DNA from: Circinella minor
Taxonomy: Eukaryota; Mucoromycota; Mucoromycetes; Mucorales; Lichtheimiaceae
Length of the DNA stretch: 55,310 nt
Assembly (NCBI GenBank): GCA_016758965.1
Contig: JAEPRB010000255.1
Coordinates: 1-55,310, forward strand
Direction: 5' to 3'
Shown: positions 34,120 through 45,410 of the stretch, in pieces
How positions within the stretch are numbered: position 1 is the first letter of the stretch
Layout of the letters: each line of letters begins with the position of its first letter
The notes under the pieces: model-generated
What the model saw: only the letters and a program-made list of their open reading frames with translations
Database searches by the model: none
What the model was told of the DNA's origin: nothing
Program-made: the position numbers and the translations under genes

Positions 34120-36118
34120 TTATTTCTTGAATTGATCTTCAGTGACACCCTTACCCATGGCAGCAGTAGAAGCAACACCACCAGTAACGATCTTCATGAC
34201 GTTATCAACATAGGTAGCACCAGACCACTTTTGATGTTGAAGGACATCAACATCATTTTCACGTTCTTTACGTTGAACGTTGTTGACATAACCGAACATA
34301 CCTTGTTCCTTGTAAGCACGAGCAAATGTAGCAGTAGCCAAAGCGTTAGCATGGAGACCAGCCAAAGTAATGAATTGCCAGACGAAACCAAGTTTACCAA
34401 GCTTAGCAACAAAAGACTTGATTTCTTCATCATTCATACCAGCAGCATCCCTATAATAATAAAAAATGCATAAGTTAGATTAAACTCAGAATATATAAAG
34501 TTACACACATGTGAAAATCTAAATCAACAAAACCAAAAAAAAAAAATCATTCTTACCAGTTGAAGGAAGGAGACAAGTTGTAGCAAAGTAAAGATTCAGG
34601 AGACTTAGACAAGACACCTTGTGAGAATTGTTGAGCTTGAGAAAGGATAGGCTTCTTGGTTTCCATCCATAACATATCAGCATAAGGAGCATAAGCGACA
34701 GCACGCGAAGTAGCGGCTTCAGTACCACCTTCATAACGGTAATGACCTTCACGGACACGAGGTAAATCCCAATCCCAGAAAATATCAACACCATAAGACT
34801 TAGCAATTTCACGAGCTTCCTTGTTAGACTTGTAGTGAATCTTGTTCAAGTATTCATCAGCTTGTTGAACCTTACCACCCTTGCGAAGTTCATCAGCAAC
34901 AGCAGTACCGAAACGCTTCAAGCCAGCTTGAGCGATCCATTTATCTTCAACAGCTTGTAAATCATCACCAGACAAACCCTTACGTTCGGCTTCGTTCATC
35001 AAATCAGCCAAAGGAGTCAAGTTAGGGTTAGTGGTACCAACAATGAATTCGTGATCACGGGTATCAATGTTGCTACTGATCAAAGTAGCAGCTTCAGCAT
35101 CAGAACGGGCAACAACCAAGTTTTCAACACCCATAATATCGTATTGGACACGAATGGCAACCAAACGGTTAATGTGTTCACCAGTAGGAACAAGAACCTT
35201 ACCAGCCATGTGACCACACTTCTTGGTACCTGCAGATTGATCTTCAATGTGAATACCAGCAGCACCACGTTCAACGAACATCTTGGCGAGCTTCATGGTA
35301 GCAGTGACACCACCGTGACCAGTATCGGCATCAGCAATGATAGGACGTAAGTAGTCAACGTAAGGGGTCTTCTTACGTTCTTCGGGGGTCATAGCCAAAC
35401 GAGCTTCACGTTGCTTACGATCATGGAAAAGTTGAGCAAAGAAAAGATGTTCGACCTTGTTGGGGACGGTATCCATAGGATAATCAGCAAGATCAGGACC
35501 GGGCTCGTTGCTAGTGGAGGCGGTCGAAGAACATTGCCAACCACTTACATAAACGGTTTCAATACCAGCAGAAGCCATTTGAGTGATTTGAACGGGATCT
35601 AATGAAATAAAATGATATCATGAATGAATGAGTGATTCATACTAAAATAAAACAAACATATATATAACCCCCAGAATCCCTTCTAAAAATTGTTGCTTTT
35701 TTTTTTTTGCCAAACAATCACAGTTCCTCCTCTCCTTTTTATTATTATTATTAATACTTACCAAGAGCACCGAAAGTATGACTGGTTTCACCAGTACGCT
35801 TGTTCTTTTGAATAAGAGCCCACATCTTCTTGGCTTGAACATCAGATCTATATTGAACGGGGAAAGTACCACGCTTGGAAACAATAGATTCAGCGGTATA
35901 AGGACGCTTGACGTTCTTGAAACGAGGGGAAGACCACCATTGCTTGACGGCTTCAACCTAAATAAAGTAAGAAGACAATATATATAAGTATTATTTTTTT
36001 TTTTATGAACTTAAGAGAAATATAGTCATCTGTCAAAAACTTGATTTGAGTTGGCTTTTGTTGATGTTATTTTTTTTTTTACCTCTTGAAGAAATTGTTG
36101 TTGTTCTTGATCAGACAT
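34120..36118 (-). CDS. ICL1: Isocitrate lyase
   Basis: Glyoxylate-cycle enzyme: isocitrate to glyoxylate plus succinate, needed for growth on acetate or fatty acids. Four exons (36118-36083, 35957-35762, 35598-34557, 34450-34120) total 534 residues, the usual fungal length. The catalytic KKCGH signature is present ([18 protein letters not shown]), as are the metal-site stretch [20 protein letters not shown] and [11 protein letters not shown]. The C-terminus is TEDQFKK, without a canonical SKL-type peroxisomal signal. The first exon encodes only 12 residues ([12 protein letters not shown]). Codon choice is strongly C-biased against the AT-rich surroundings, consistent with very high induced expression. 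The upstream region has a TATA box, CCAAT box and a carbon-repressor-type site. Confidence 0.98.
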
Positions 36119-36198
36119 GTTTGTTTTGTTTTATTATATAAAAAGAAATATAAAGAAGAAAAAAAAAAGTAGCTTAAATCAGGAAAAGAATCTGAGGG

Positions 36199-36206
36199 TT
36201 TATATA
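36199..36206 (-). promoter_or_regulatory. TATA box of isocitrate lyase
   Basis: TATATAAA on the minus strand about 80 bp before the ATG at 36118. Confidence 0.65.
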
Positions 36207-36411
36207 TGTTCGACACATTTTTTTTTTCATGGCCCCTCTTTTTCTCACTTCTTTTCATATGTCATACTTAATAGTGAAAAGGGAGGGTAAAGCCGGTGTT
36301 CCATGTGAAACATGCACGTGAAAAGAAGCTGCCATTGGTTAATGACTACTCCGCTTTTCACTTTTGTCATCGGTGCGTGCACGGAGCCAGTGGCAAAAGG
36401 ATTTGGCAACG

Positions 36412-36425
36412 ATAAAATTGCGGGG
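36412..36425 (+). promoter_or_regulatory. Mig1/CreA-type carbon catabolite repressor site
   Basis: ATAAAATTGCGGGG is an AT-rich block followed by GCGGGG, matching the yeast Mig1 consensus (AT box plus SYGGGG) and the CreA consensus SYGGRG. It lies 294-307 bp upstream of ICL1, a gene that glucose represses in many fungi. Binding is inferred, not shown. Confidence 0.5.
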
Positions 36426-36654
36426 CGGATAAACCTTTCCCTTTATGTAAAGTTTCTCTTTATTACATAGTGTCTCTCTTTTTTTTTTTATTAGAATTAA
36501 AGAAAAAGTTCTGTTGTTGCATTATTACCAACCATTTGTAGTATTATAAAATTTTATTTATTAAACATAATTGTGTCATACTCTATTTTTATTTTATTTT
36601 ATATATATATATATGTATTTTTATATATTTCTAATTTAAAAATTTCATGTATAA

Positions 36655-39600
36655 TTATTGACCAAATTGTTGAACTGTCCAAGATGAATCCTTCATAAGT
36701 TTTTCATTAGCTTCACCGAGAATTGCCATGGATACATTATCTGTTTTCAAATATTGTTCGGCAACTTGTCGAATATCGTTCTGACTCACTGCAAGTAGTT
36801 GTTCTCGGCGCCTTTTTAAAAAATGAAAAAAAGAAACACACAAAAAAAAAAAAAACCATCCATTAATTATGAATCATGACCAATCCCCATTCTTTCCTAC
36901 GTTTCTTTATACATATCTAAAACTGTATAGTTTTTTTTTTTTGTTTTGAAAATTGAACTTTACCGTTGCCTCATATCGTCTGAAACGCCATTGACAAATT
37001 GTAACATGCCTTCTTCTGAGACACTGACGGGAGCGTCAACACCTTGGAAAATAGATAATTTGGCTTCTGTCATTTCTTGGTCTGTAAATTTACGATCAAG
37101 TACCCAATTGGTTGCAGAAGCATACGTTTGAAGTGTTTCTAATGTTCTTGGATCACGATAAGAATAGAAAGATAAGAGTCCATTCAATCCAGCATAACGT
37201 GCACCACCTCCATAAGCACCATTCTTTTCACGAATTTCCCGATGTAAATAATGGTTCGTCATCAATGAAGATAACACTTGAAGTTTGGCACCATCTGCAT
37301 GTGTATAAGGAACGCCTCGAAGTGCTTTTGCAGAAAAATTAACTGAAAATGGTAGAGGGAAGAATGTTTTGGCATATTTGGGTACAAAGACATTCTAAAA
37401 AAAAATTATGCATATTTTTTGATATAATATAATATTAGGTTATCTTTTTTTTTTTGCTTAAGCTTATCACTAATGAGGGTAATAATAATAATAAAAAAGA
37501 CATCATATGAATTTAATAACTCTTTCGCGACCCTTACCGAATGTTGTTGTTGAGGCACATGATCATCATTAGGTAAACTCGAAATGAACCGGGAAAGAGC
37601 ACTTTCATTAGCCGATACTACATCTTCACCACAAGTAACTGCTACACGTAAAGTAGGCTGTTTTAATACTGTGGCAGCAATAGTCTTGAGTTTAGTTACA
37701 ACGTCAGATAAATCTTCAGTGGCGGCTAATTGATTCATGAATGCAACTTGAGTCATGCCGCTAAGAATTTCGGCATTATGCATACCCGGAGTCAAAGAAG
37801 ATGCTGCATACGTTCTGGCAAATATATGTCCGGCCTCTGCTACAGAGTTTACTAAACCAGATGCATTCTAATACAAAATAAATAAATAAGCCCACACCCC
37901 CCCAAACAATCGTGAGAAAAAAAAAATTATAATCAAAAGGTTTTTGAAGCAAAAAAAAAAAAAACATACTCCAATAATCAAGGTCTTTAATTTTTCAGTA
38001 TCATCAAAGTTTGTTTCCAGAATTAATTTGGAAAGAATATCATACATCTTGTCAACATTTCGGTCCAAACAGTTACCAATTAATGCAATGCCTTCTTCTA
38101 TATGATCAATGTCTATATAATATTATAAAAAAGAATTACGTTTTTTAGTATGTTGCTATGCGGAATGTAAAAACAAAAATAATAATGCTTTTTTTTTTCT
38201 TTCTCCACTCCTCTTCTCCTCCCCCCCATCATCCTAAATTTTTCTATGTTACAAGTGGGTAGTAGTTCCTCGTTATGTATATATAAAAGAAACATCGTGT
38301 TTCTTACCTGAATGACTGGTAGATACAGTCGTTGAAGCACGAAGACCTCCTGTATAGAGTCTAATTTCATCATCGATCTCAGCCATACTTTGTGTTCGCG
38401 TACCCAATGATAAAAGCGCCTAAAACCGGGAGTATTACCCCCCACGTGAGCATGAAATCCACACTTTTTCACATGAAACCAATCATTTAAACAACAAAAA
38501 AAAAAAATAATAAAAATAAAAATGGGCTTACATCACAAAATAGAGGGAGATATAACTTGAGATCATCTTCTAATGAGGGCAAACTACTGATCGCCCGGAA
38601 ATAAGTGATACCGTTGGTTGCTGTAGTTCTCCATTGAACGGGTGTGTTGCACAATCCAGTATGGTCCAATACTGTTCGTTTCATCTTGGGTGAAATGTCT
38701 TTCAATTCTAATGTCGGGAGACATGAAAGATCTTCTACTTTGTCTTGATTGGCGGATAATTCTTTTCCATCCTTTGCAATTTCCGCTTTATCAGCATCAG
38801 TCAATTTACTCACTTTATCTGCCAATCGTTGTTCTTCTCCTTTTGATAATTTGCTAGCATAATCTGAGTCAGGTTGCATAGTGAATACAAGTTTATGTTT
38901 GTTATTCAATAAATATTTATCAATTCTTGACTCAAAAAAGTTGCCTTTAGCAAGTTCTTGTTTAAGTCGTTCAATATTCTACACATATTATAAATTAATT
39001 ATTATTATTTTTTAAGTTGTCGAAGCATTTTTTTTTTTTTTTGGTTGACAAGTTTGTTTGTGGGGGATTTGTTTCAATTTTTTTTTTTTAGTATGTATGA
39101 CAAATCACTATTTGTCTGTGTTTGTATGTGATAATTACCTTATTGATTTCCAGAAGGTCAATAGGGTCCACTTCATTGAACCAACCAGAAGTAATACCGT
39201 GCATTAGCGTTAATCCAAAGTCGGCAGTTTTCTGTTTACAGATATAACGTCATTTCCTTTTTTTCACGTTCATATCACAAATATTTTCTTCTTCTTTTTT
39301 CTCCATCTCCCCCCCCCTTTTTTTATTTTTCTCTCCCTCCCATTCCGCGGAATGTAATCTATTACAAAGCCAAAATAATAAATAAAAAGAACCTTACATG
39401 CTTTTGACCTAACTCCATTTGATGGATGGCTGCTTCAATTCTTTTATTATCAAAACCTTCTTTTTTGACGTCATTTAACACTTGAACAATACGTTCTTGT
39501 ACCTAATATTCAATTATTTATTTTTTTGTTATTGACTTTCTTTGTTTTTCAATGCTTTTCTACTATTTTTTTATTTTATTTTTTTATTTACCAATTCAAC

Positions 39601-41660
39601 ATCACTATCTTTTACACCTTGTAAACCAATGGATAAACAACTTGTTCTATTTTCAATAGACAAAATTCAAACATATTAGCTAATTTTTTTTTTTCAACCT
39701 GGAAAAAAGAAACTTTTCCTTTTACCTTGTTGAACTATCGTAACCTGTATTAGCAGAAAATTCAGATCCAAGATTGGTATCAATCAATGCTTTATACATG
39801 GGTGAAGCATGACCATCTAATAACAAATATGAAAGTAATCGCATGGAAAATGTTTCGAATGTATCCTATAATGGAAATAAAAAAAAATGATTAGATCACT
39901 CATTTTTTTATCCATTATTAAACGTTCCATGTTTTTTTTTTATTTTAGGTCAAAATTACTACTAACCTTGGTTTCATTTCCCAAATATGAAAGTGATACT
40001 CTAGTTTGTCTATCAGGTGCACTTACTATTAAATGTTATGATTTTTTTTTTTTTTAGTTGAATTCCATTTTTTCTTATATATACCATTGTATGAATATAG
40101 AATTAAGATACTTTACAAGGATCAAATGCACATGTAGTAGACATGGTGCGTGATTCTGTCCAAGGAGTCACCTTCTTATTTACATAAGGTACATCAACTC
40201 GTTTAAAACTTGAAAGACGTTCTTGAATAGCTGATAAATGATCTTCCAAGGGGAAATTACCATAAGTATAGAATCGAGCATTACTTGGATTATAATGTGT
40301 TTTATGGAAATTAACCAATTGTTCATGTGTTAAATCGGGAATACGTGCTGGTTCACCACCGCTGGAATGTTCATAAGTTGTTCCTGGAAACATGGATTCA
40401 TGTGCACGAATATAATATAAGTAATTGGCATCCGACTGTATATATTTAATATATAATGCTATGAGTATTAATGACAACAACAAAAAAAAAAATGGATAGG
40501 ATTTTTTTTTTGTTTTAAATCTATATATCCACACCATCTAAAGATATGTAATGAATATATTTTTTTTTCTTTTTTTACCGTTTGACCCTTCATTTCATTA
40601 TATACAACGCCCTTAAATGTAATTGGAGTAGATGTATCAGTTGGTACTTCATGTTCTAAACGCCATCCTTCTTGTTTAAAGTCCAATTTTTCTAAGCGTG
40701 GATGAAATGCAGCATCCATATAAACATTTCGAAGATTGGCATAATCTACTGGGTTGGTAGTAGCAAATGGATAAATGGTGTAATCACTTGCTATATTTTT
40801 ATATAAATATTTTGTTTTTAGTCACAAAAAAAAAAAAAAAATAGTAATCGATTCATTATATCCAATTTTTTTTTTGTTACTATGGATAATTGATTAATTT
40901 TACCTGTAAAAGCATTCATAAATGTTGCTAAGCTACGATTTAACATTTTAAAAAATGGATCTCGAACAGGATATTTTTCACTACCACATAATGTCGTATG
41001 TTCCTATTTTTCGATATACAATGTCGTCAGTTATCATAAATAAGCATATTATCCCCACCCCCACCCCCAGTTGTTATATAATCCATTTATAATTCAAACT
41101 TATTTTTTTTTTTTCAGAATATTTTCGTTTACCAAAATATGAGGTACACCTGTACTATCATTAACAGGTGTATGAAATCCAACTGCAAAAACATTATTTG
41201 AATCGTCGCGATTAATATGTAAATGTTGAGCACCTGTTGCTTCATGTTCTAAAGCAATAGCTGTAAGTTCTAATTCGGGTACTTGTCGAACCTAAATATT
41301 TATTAGACGCGCGCACGCGCAACCATTTCACCAAAAAAAAAAAAAGGGTTATTTTATATTAACAAACCTATTATATATATATATATATTTACCTGTTGAA
41401 CTTGATAACCATGTAATCGATCACCGGGTGTAAGTGCTAGAATTTTTTTGTTTTTATATATACATATATATATATATTTATTAAAAATAAATAAATCAGT
41501 TTCGAAACTCTCAAAGAAAAAGAAAAAGAATACGATCGATCGGGAATAATTATTTACATTTTGAATAAGAAGAATAATGAACATTGTTTTTAAAAATGGT
41601 TGTTGTTCTTTTACTAGCTTGACGTAATAAGCGTGAAGTACAAAAAAGTTGTGTTGACAT
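36655..41660 (-). CDS. CYM1: Mitochondrial presequence protease (M16C; PreP/Cym1)
   Basis: Matrix metalloprotease that degrades cleaved presequences and other peptides. Many short exons run from the ATG at 41660 to the stop at 36655. The N-terminus ([20 protein letters not shown]...) is basic and hydroxylated, a matrix-targeting presequence. [15 protein letters not shown] and [20 protein letters not shown] lead to the inverted zinc motif HxxEH ([12 protein letters not shown]), whose histidine and EH are on different exons, split by the intron near 41005-41133. Later segments ([57 protein letters not shown]) are typical of PreP. The C-terminal half has [13 protein letters not shown] and [15 protein letters not shown], the second M16 half with its substrate-binding R/Y motif. 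Exon count and length of about 1,000 residues fit; not every boundary was measured. Confidence 0.95.
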
Positions 41661-42140
41661 TTTCTGTAAGATCTTTTTTAAAAAAAAAAAAAAACTAAAA
41701 TGACACAGAGTAAGGCGAAAAAAATAAATAAATAATAATGCGCTATAATATATATGATTAAAGAATTGCTGGGTTCTTTATTTTTTTGACACCAATTTCA
41801 ACACTTTTCTTATATGTAGTCAAAAGGATCTACTATGGTTAAAAAAAAGTATCACACCCCCCTCTTCCTAACGACATTTTGATCTTCTCTCTCATCTTTG
41901 CTGCATATCGATTCTTTTCTTTTCTCTCTCTCTCTCTCTCTTTTCTTTCTTCCTTTCTTTTTATTCTTATTTTGCTCTCCTTTCCTTTTTCTTTTTTTTT
42001 TTTTTTAAAAAAAAAAAACTTATATTATTTATCTTATATATTATAATATTATAAAAGCAATAATAATAATAATAATAATAATTATAATTATAATTACACA
42101 TAATATAGTTTAAATCCATCTCTTTTACTTTTTATATGTG
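41661..42140. promoter_or_regulatory. Bidirectional promoter between CYM1 and the NIPA gene
   Basis: 480 bp between divergent starts. It holds a long CT-rich tract (about 41880-41990), a T15-A12 block at 41992-42018 able to form a hairpin, and an AAT microsatellite at about 42059-42082 just before the NIPA start. No gene is seen. Confidence 0.55.
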
Positions 42141-44039
42141 ATGGATAGTAAATATATCGGATTAATCCTAGCAATATGTTCAAGTATTTTGATCGGTGTA
42201 TCTTTTGTTATAACCAAAAAAGGTTTACAACAAGCATCTTCTGAATCTCAAGGTAAAAATTACGACGAGTACCATTATTATCATCATCATATATATATAT
42301 ATGTTTCTTACATATTTCATTTTTCTGGGGGGGATTTTTTTTTCTTTCTTTTATACAGCATTTGCATCCGATTCACATCGATATTTACGAAGTCCAATAT
42401 GGTGGACAGGATTAATTACTATGGTGAGTGGTGAAATATTAAATTTTATAGGTAAGAAAGAAAATAAAGAAAAAAAAAAAAGAGAAAGAAATGTGTATCA
42501 ATGATAATTCGGGGGGGGGATGATGAAAAAAAAAATACAAGATCATCAATAGGAATCAAAATTGAAGGGGAAAATTTTTGTTATATACACCTATAAATAT
42601 AAAATCCAGAAAGAGTTAGATAGATAAAAAGAGAGAGAGAGAGAGAGAGATAGAACAAGAAAGAAACAAAAAAAAAAGGGAGGGAGGAATGAAGTATTTT
42701 TCATATTCAAGGAGGTAGAAAGAGAGAGAGAGAGAGAGGATGATGAATTTGTTCTACGTACTATGCATATATACATATATTTATATATAACACGTATTAT
42801 ATATAAGCATACCAAACAATTATCAAAATTATTATATTTATTTAGGATATACATTTGCACCTGCTATTTTAATAACACCATTAGGTGCATTAAGTGTTAT
42901 TATTGGGTAAGAAATAATAATCATAATAAAAAAAAAAGGTGTGATTTGGTTCTTTTCAAAAAAAAAATAGAAAATAAAAAAAAAAAGATGGGAATTATAC
43001 CATGTTAATTAATTCTAAAAGTTTATAGTGCAATTCTGGCAACTCTATTTTTAAAGGAGAAGTTAGGACCTATTGGTATTATTGGATGTTTATTATCAGT
43101 TATTGGAGCAGTTATTATTGTTTTACATGCACCTGAAGATCCAGAAGTAGCTAGTGTAGAAGAACTTGTTAGTTATATGCTTCAACCAGGTATGTTTGTC
43201 TTTTTTTTTTTTTTATTGTAAAATGAATCATAGACAATACAATACTGACTTTGTTTATCTAATATATAAAAAAATATAGGATTTATTGTTTATTTTGTTC
43301 TGGTAATATTAATTACAGCAGGAATGATATGGAAAGTAGTTCCACGATGGGGTAAAACAAAAGTAATAGTTTATGTGACAATATGTTCATTGATTGGATC
43401 ACTTTCTGTAATGGCAATTAAAGCATTTGGTATTGCTGTACGATTAACAGCAGGAGGAAATAATCAATTTAAACAACCATCCACTTATGTATTTGGTTTC
43501 ATGTGTATTATTTTTATTCTTACTCAAGTCAATTATTTTAATAAGGCATTAGATACATTTTCCACAAACGTGTAAGTTTATTCTATATCTTTTTTTTTTT
43601 TTTTAATGCAAAAAAAATATCCACTCACAAAAAATAAAATAAAATGTTTTTTAGAGTCAATCCAATATATTTCGTATTCTTTACAACAGCCACTATTATT
43701 GCATCTGCTATTATGTATCGAGGATGGCATACAGCTAATCCAGTGAATACAGCAAGTTTAATATGTGGCTTTATTATTATATTTATTGGTGTTTATTTAT
43801 TGGATTCGGTAGCACGAAAATCAAAAGGACCTATACCTATACCACCTGTAGCATCAGCATCATCGTTACACCGACATGATTCAAAATCGAATCAAAGTCA
43901 ACAAACAACATCTATCATGATGATAGATACAGAAACAAAACAACATGTATTAGTGAATAGTAAAAGGATAGAAGATCATTGTGGATCAAGTTTAACCAAA
44001 GTATCCTGTAGAAGAAAGCGTCGTGCCTTTTCTGTTTAA
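42141..44039 (+). CDS. NIPA-family magnesium transporter
   Basis: Polytopic membrane protein of the NIPA (DMT-superfamily) group, which carries Mg2+ in animals. Six exons (42141-42252, 42359-42451, 42846-42906, 43029-43189, 43280-43571, 43655-44039) give 367 residues. Nine hydrophobic segments are visible: YIGLILAICSSILIGVSFVI, then WWTGLITMVSGEILNFIGY, APAILITPLGALSVIIGAIL, GIIGCLLSVIGAVIIVLHAP and so on to LICGFIIIFIGVYLLD. Family marks are SSILIGVSFVITKKGL near the start, ATLFLKEKLG and the conserved HAPED after segment 4. The cytosolic tail of about 80 residues is Ser/Gln-rich. ATG 42141 is taken as start because the frame upstream reads GTG and no ATG. The family match is firm; ion specificity in fungi is not known. 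Confidence 0.93.
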
Positions 44040-44285
44040 TTATAAAATATATAAATAGTTGCTAGACTTTTTTCTACTTTAATAATGTCTCATGTGTGCG
44101 TGTGCGTGTGTGAGAGAGAGAGAGAGAGAAAGCAAATTTGTTTGTTGTATGCGTTTTATTTATGATGTCACGTTACTCTCTTCTTTAATTATTTACATAT
44201 AAAAAAAAAAAGTATTCAGTTTACAATTTTTTTTTTCCTTTTTCTTTTCTTTAAAAACTCTCTTTTAAATTGTTTATTTAAGAAA

Positions 44286-44550
44286 AGTAAGTATTAGTAT
44301 TATTATAAACAGTTTTGAATCTTATATACTTAAACTTTCTATTCTACTCTTATTTTAAATTATTAAAAGTGAGAGCCAAGTGGAAGAAAAAGGTAAACTA
44401 TATATTTTTATATACGTATCCCGCTCCCTCCCTCCCCCAACCTAGTATTATATTACGTATATTTAATTTGTTATCCTTTCTTTTTCTATATAATAGCGAC
44501 AAAGACGTCTTAAAGCCAAAAGAAGAAAGATGAGAGCTAGATCCAAATAA
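44286..44550 (+). CDS. RPL41: Ribosomal protein L41 (eL41), start codon split by an intron
   Basis: The smallest eukaryotic ribosomal protein, 25 residues, Arg/Lys-rich, in the large subunit at the subunit bridge. Three exons rebuild it: A at 44286, TG onward at 44370-44392, and 44497-44550. The product begins MRAKWKKKRQRRLKAKRR and ends KMRARSK, matching eL41 closely and having exactly 25 codons plus stop. The first intron (44287-44369, GTAAGT...AAAG) separates the A from the TG of the start codon, so no ATG exists in the genomic DNA at this site. The second intron is 44393-44496. Normal gene finders would miss it. The exon-1 leader is upstream of 44286; its 5' end is not defined. Confidence 0.95.
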
Positions 44551-45008
44551 ACTAAAAAGTTCGATGGATGGATTATATATAAAATAACAAAATACAAAAC
44601 TTTTCTCTCTCTCTTATTTTTGCCCCTAAATCATAAAGAACCCACTCCCTTCAACAAACCATGATCCATCTTTTATCTTTTCTCCATAATTTGTTTCTTT
44701 TAAAATACAAAAAAATAAAAAACAATTTTTATTTTTTCCATGAAAAAAAGAGGGGAATTTTATTAAAAGCCCAGAGCAAACAAACTTTTTTTTATTTTAT
44801 TTAGACGGTGTAAGTTGTACTGTGAATTTTTTTTTTTTTTTAAAGGTTGAAAGGTTGAAAGGTGTAGATTGGAATTAATTACAAATCGATGAAAAATGTT
44901 GTGGGAGAGAGAAAAAAAAAACTTTAATATGAATGCAGAAATAATGTATATATATATATATTAAAAAAAAATAGTTCATTTTGATGTATGAAAATATATA
45001 ATGGGATC
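44551..45008. other. Convergent 3' region
   Basis: 458 bp between the RPL41 stop and the stop of the 72-residue gene. It is T- and A-run rich, with a duplicated GGTTGAAA near 44845-44860. No gene is seen. Confidence 0.5.
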
Positions 45009-45227
45009 TTATTGTTTTTCTTGTTGACGAATGCGTCTCTTTTTTTCTTCTCGAAGTCCTTGATGTAATTGATGTAATTGGGCGGCAATGGTATTATTAG
45101 CAGCATGAATGGCAACACCTTCATGTAAAAATTTATCCAAAAAAGTGGCTGCTCCACTAACATCAATATCTTTTGTTGATTCAAGTTTAAGACTTGGTGG
45201 GGAAGCTTCTGGTCGTTTCATTGACAT
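45009..45227 (-). CDS. Unrecognised conserved-looking small protein (72 residues)
   Basis: Single exon, no introns. The sequence is MSMKRPEASPPSLKLESTKD, then IDVSGAATFLDKFLHEGVAI and a helix ending in a very basic, charged coil (REEKKRRIRQQEKQ). It has a balanced composition and normal codon use rather than AT-run bias, so it looks like a real protein. I do not recognise a family; the helical middle with a short disordered start and a basic coiled tail would fit a small scaffold or complex subunit, but that is a guess. It sits between RPL41 and the deaminase, convergent with RPL41, and has about 180 bp to the deaminase stop codon. Confidence 0.55.
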   Translation of the reverse strand: MSMKRPEASPPSLKLESTKDIDVSGAATFLDKFLHEGVAIHAANNTIAAQLHQLHQGLREEKKRRIRQQEKQ

Positions 45228-45410
45228 TGTATTTTTTTTTTTTATATTGTATATATTATTATTATTATTATTAAAAAAAAAAAAAGTAAAGGTTAAAAAA
45301 AAAAATCTTTTTTTTTTTTTTTTGGATCGGAGCGAAAAATATAGATAAAAAAAAGCATTAATTTGAAGGAGGTTGGTTATTACTAAATAAGCTAAAAGGT
45401 ATTATATAAA

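Larger units (their letters stand above)
36119..36654. promoter_or_regulatory. Isocitrate lyase promoter region
   Basis: The 536 bp between the ICL1 start and the CYM1 stop holds the ICL1 promoter. From the gene outward: TATATAAA (36199-36206, minus), an E-box CACGTG (36315-36320), CCAAT on the minus strand (36334-36338), and a GC-rich island with a Mig1-type site (36412-36425). The GC-rich 36290-36435 stands out from the AT-rich surroundings. The outer part (36500-36654) is AT-rich 3' flank of CYM1. Confidence 0.6.

Noticed and set aside
42138..42140. GTG as a start for the NIPA gene
   Set aside because: Fungal nuclear genes start at ATG; the ATG at 42141 is directly next to it and fits the family.
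42621..42738. AG microsatellites inside a NIPA intron
   Set aside because: Ordinary simple repeats; no sign of function beyond intron length.
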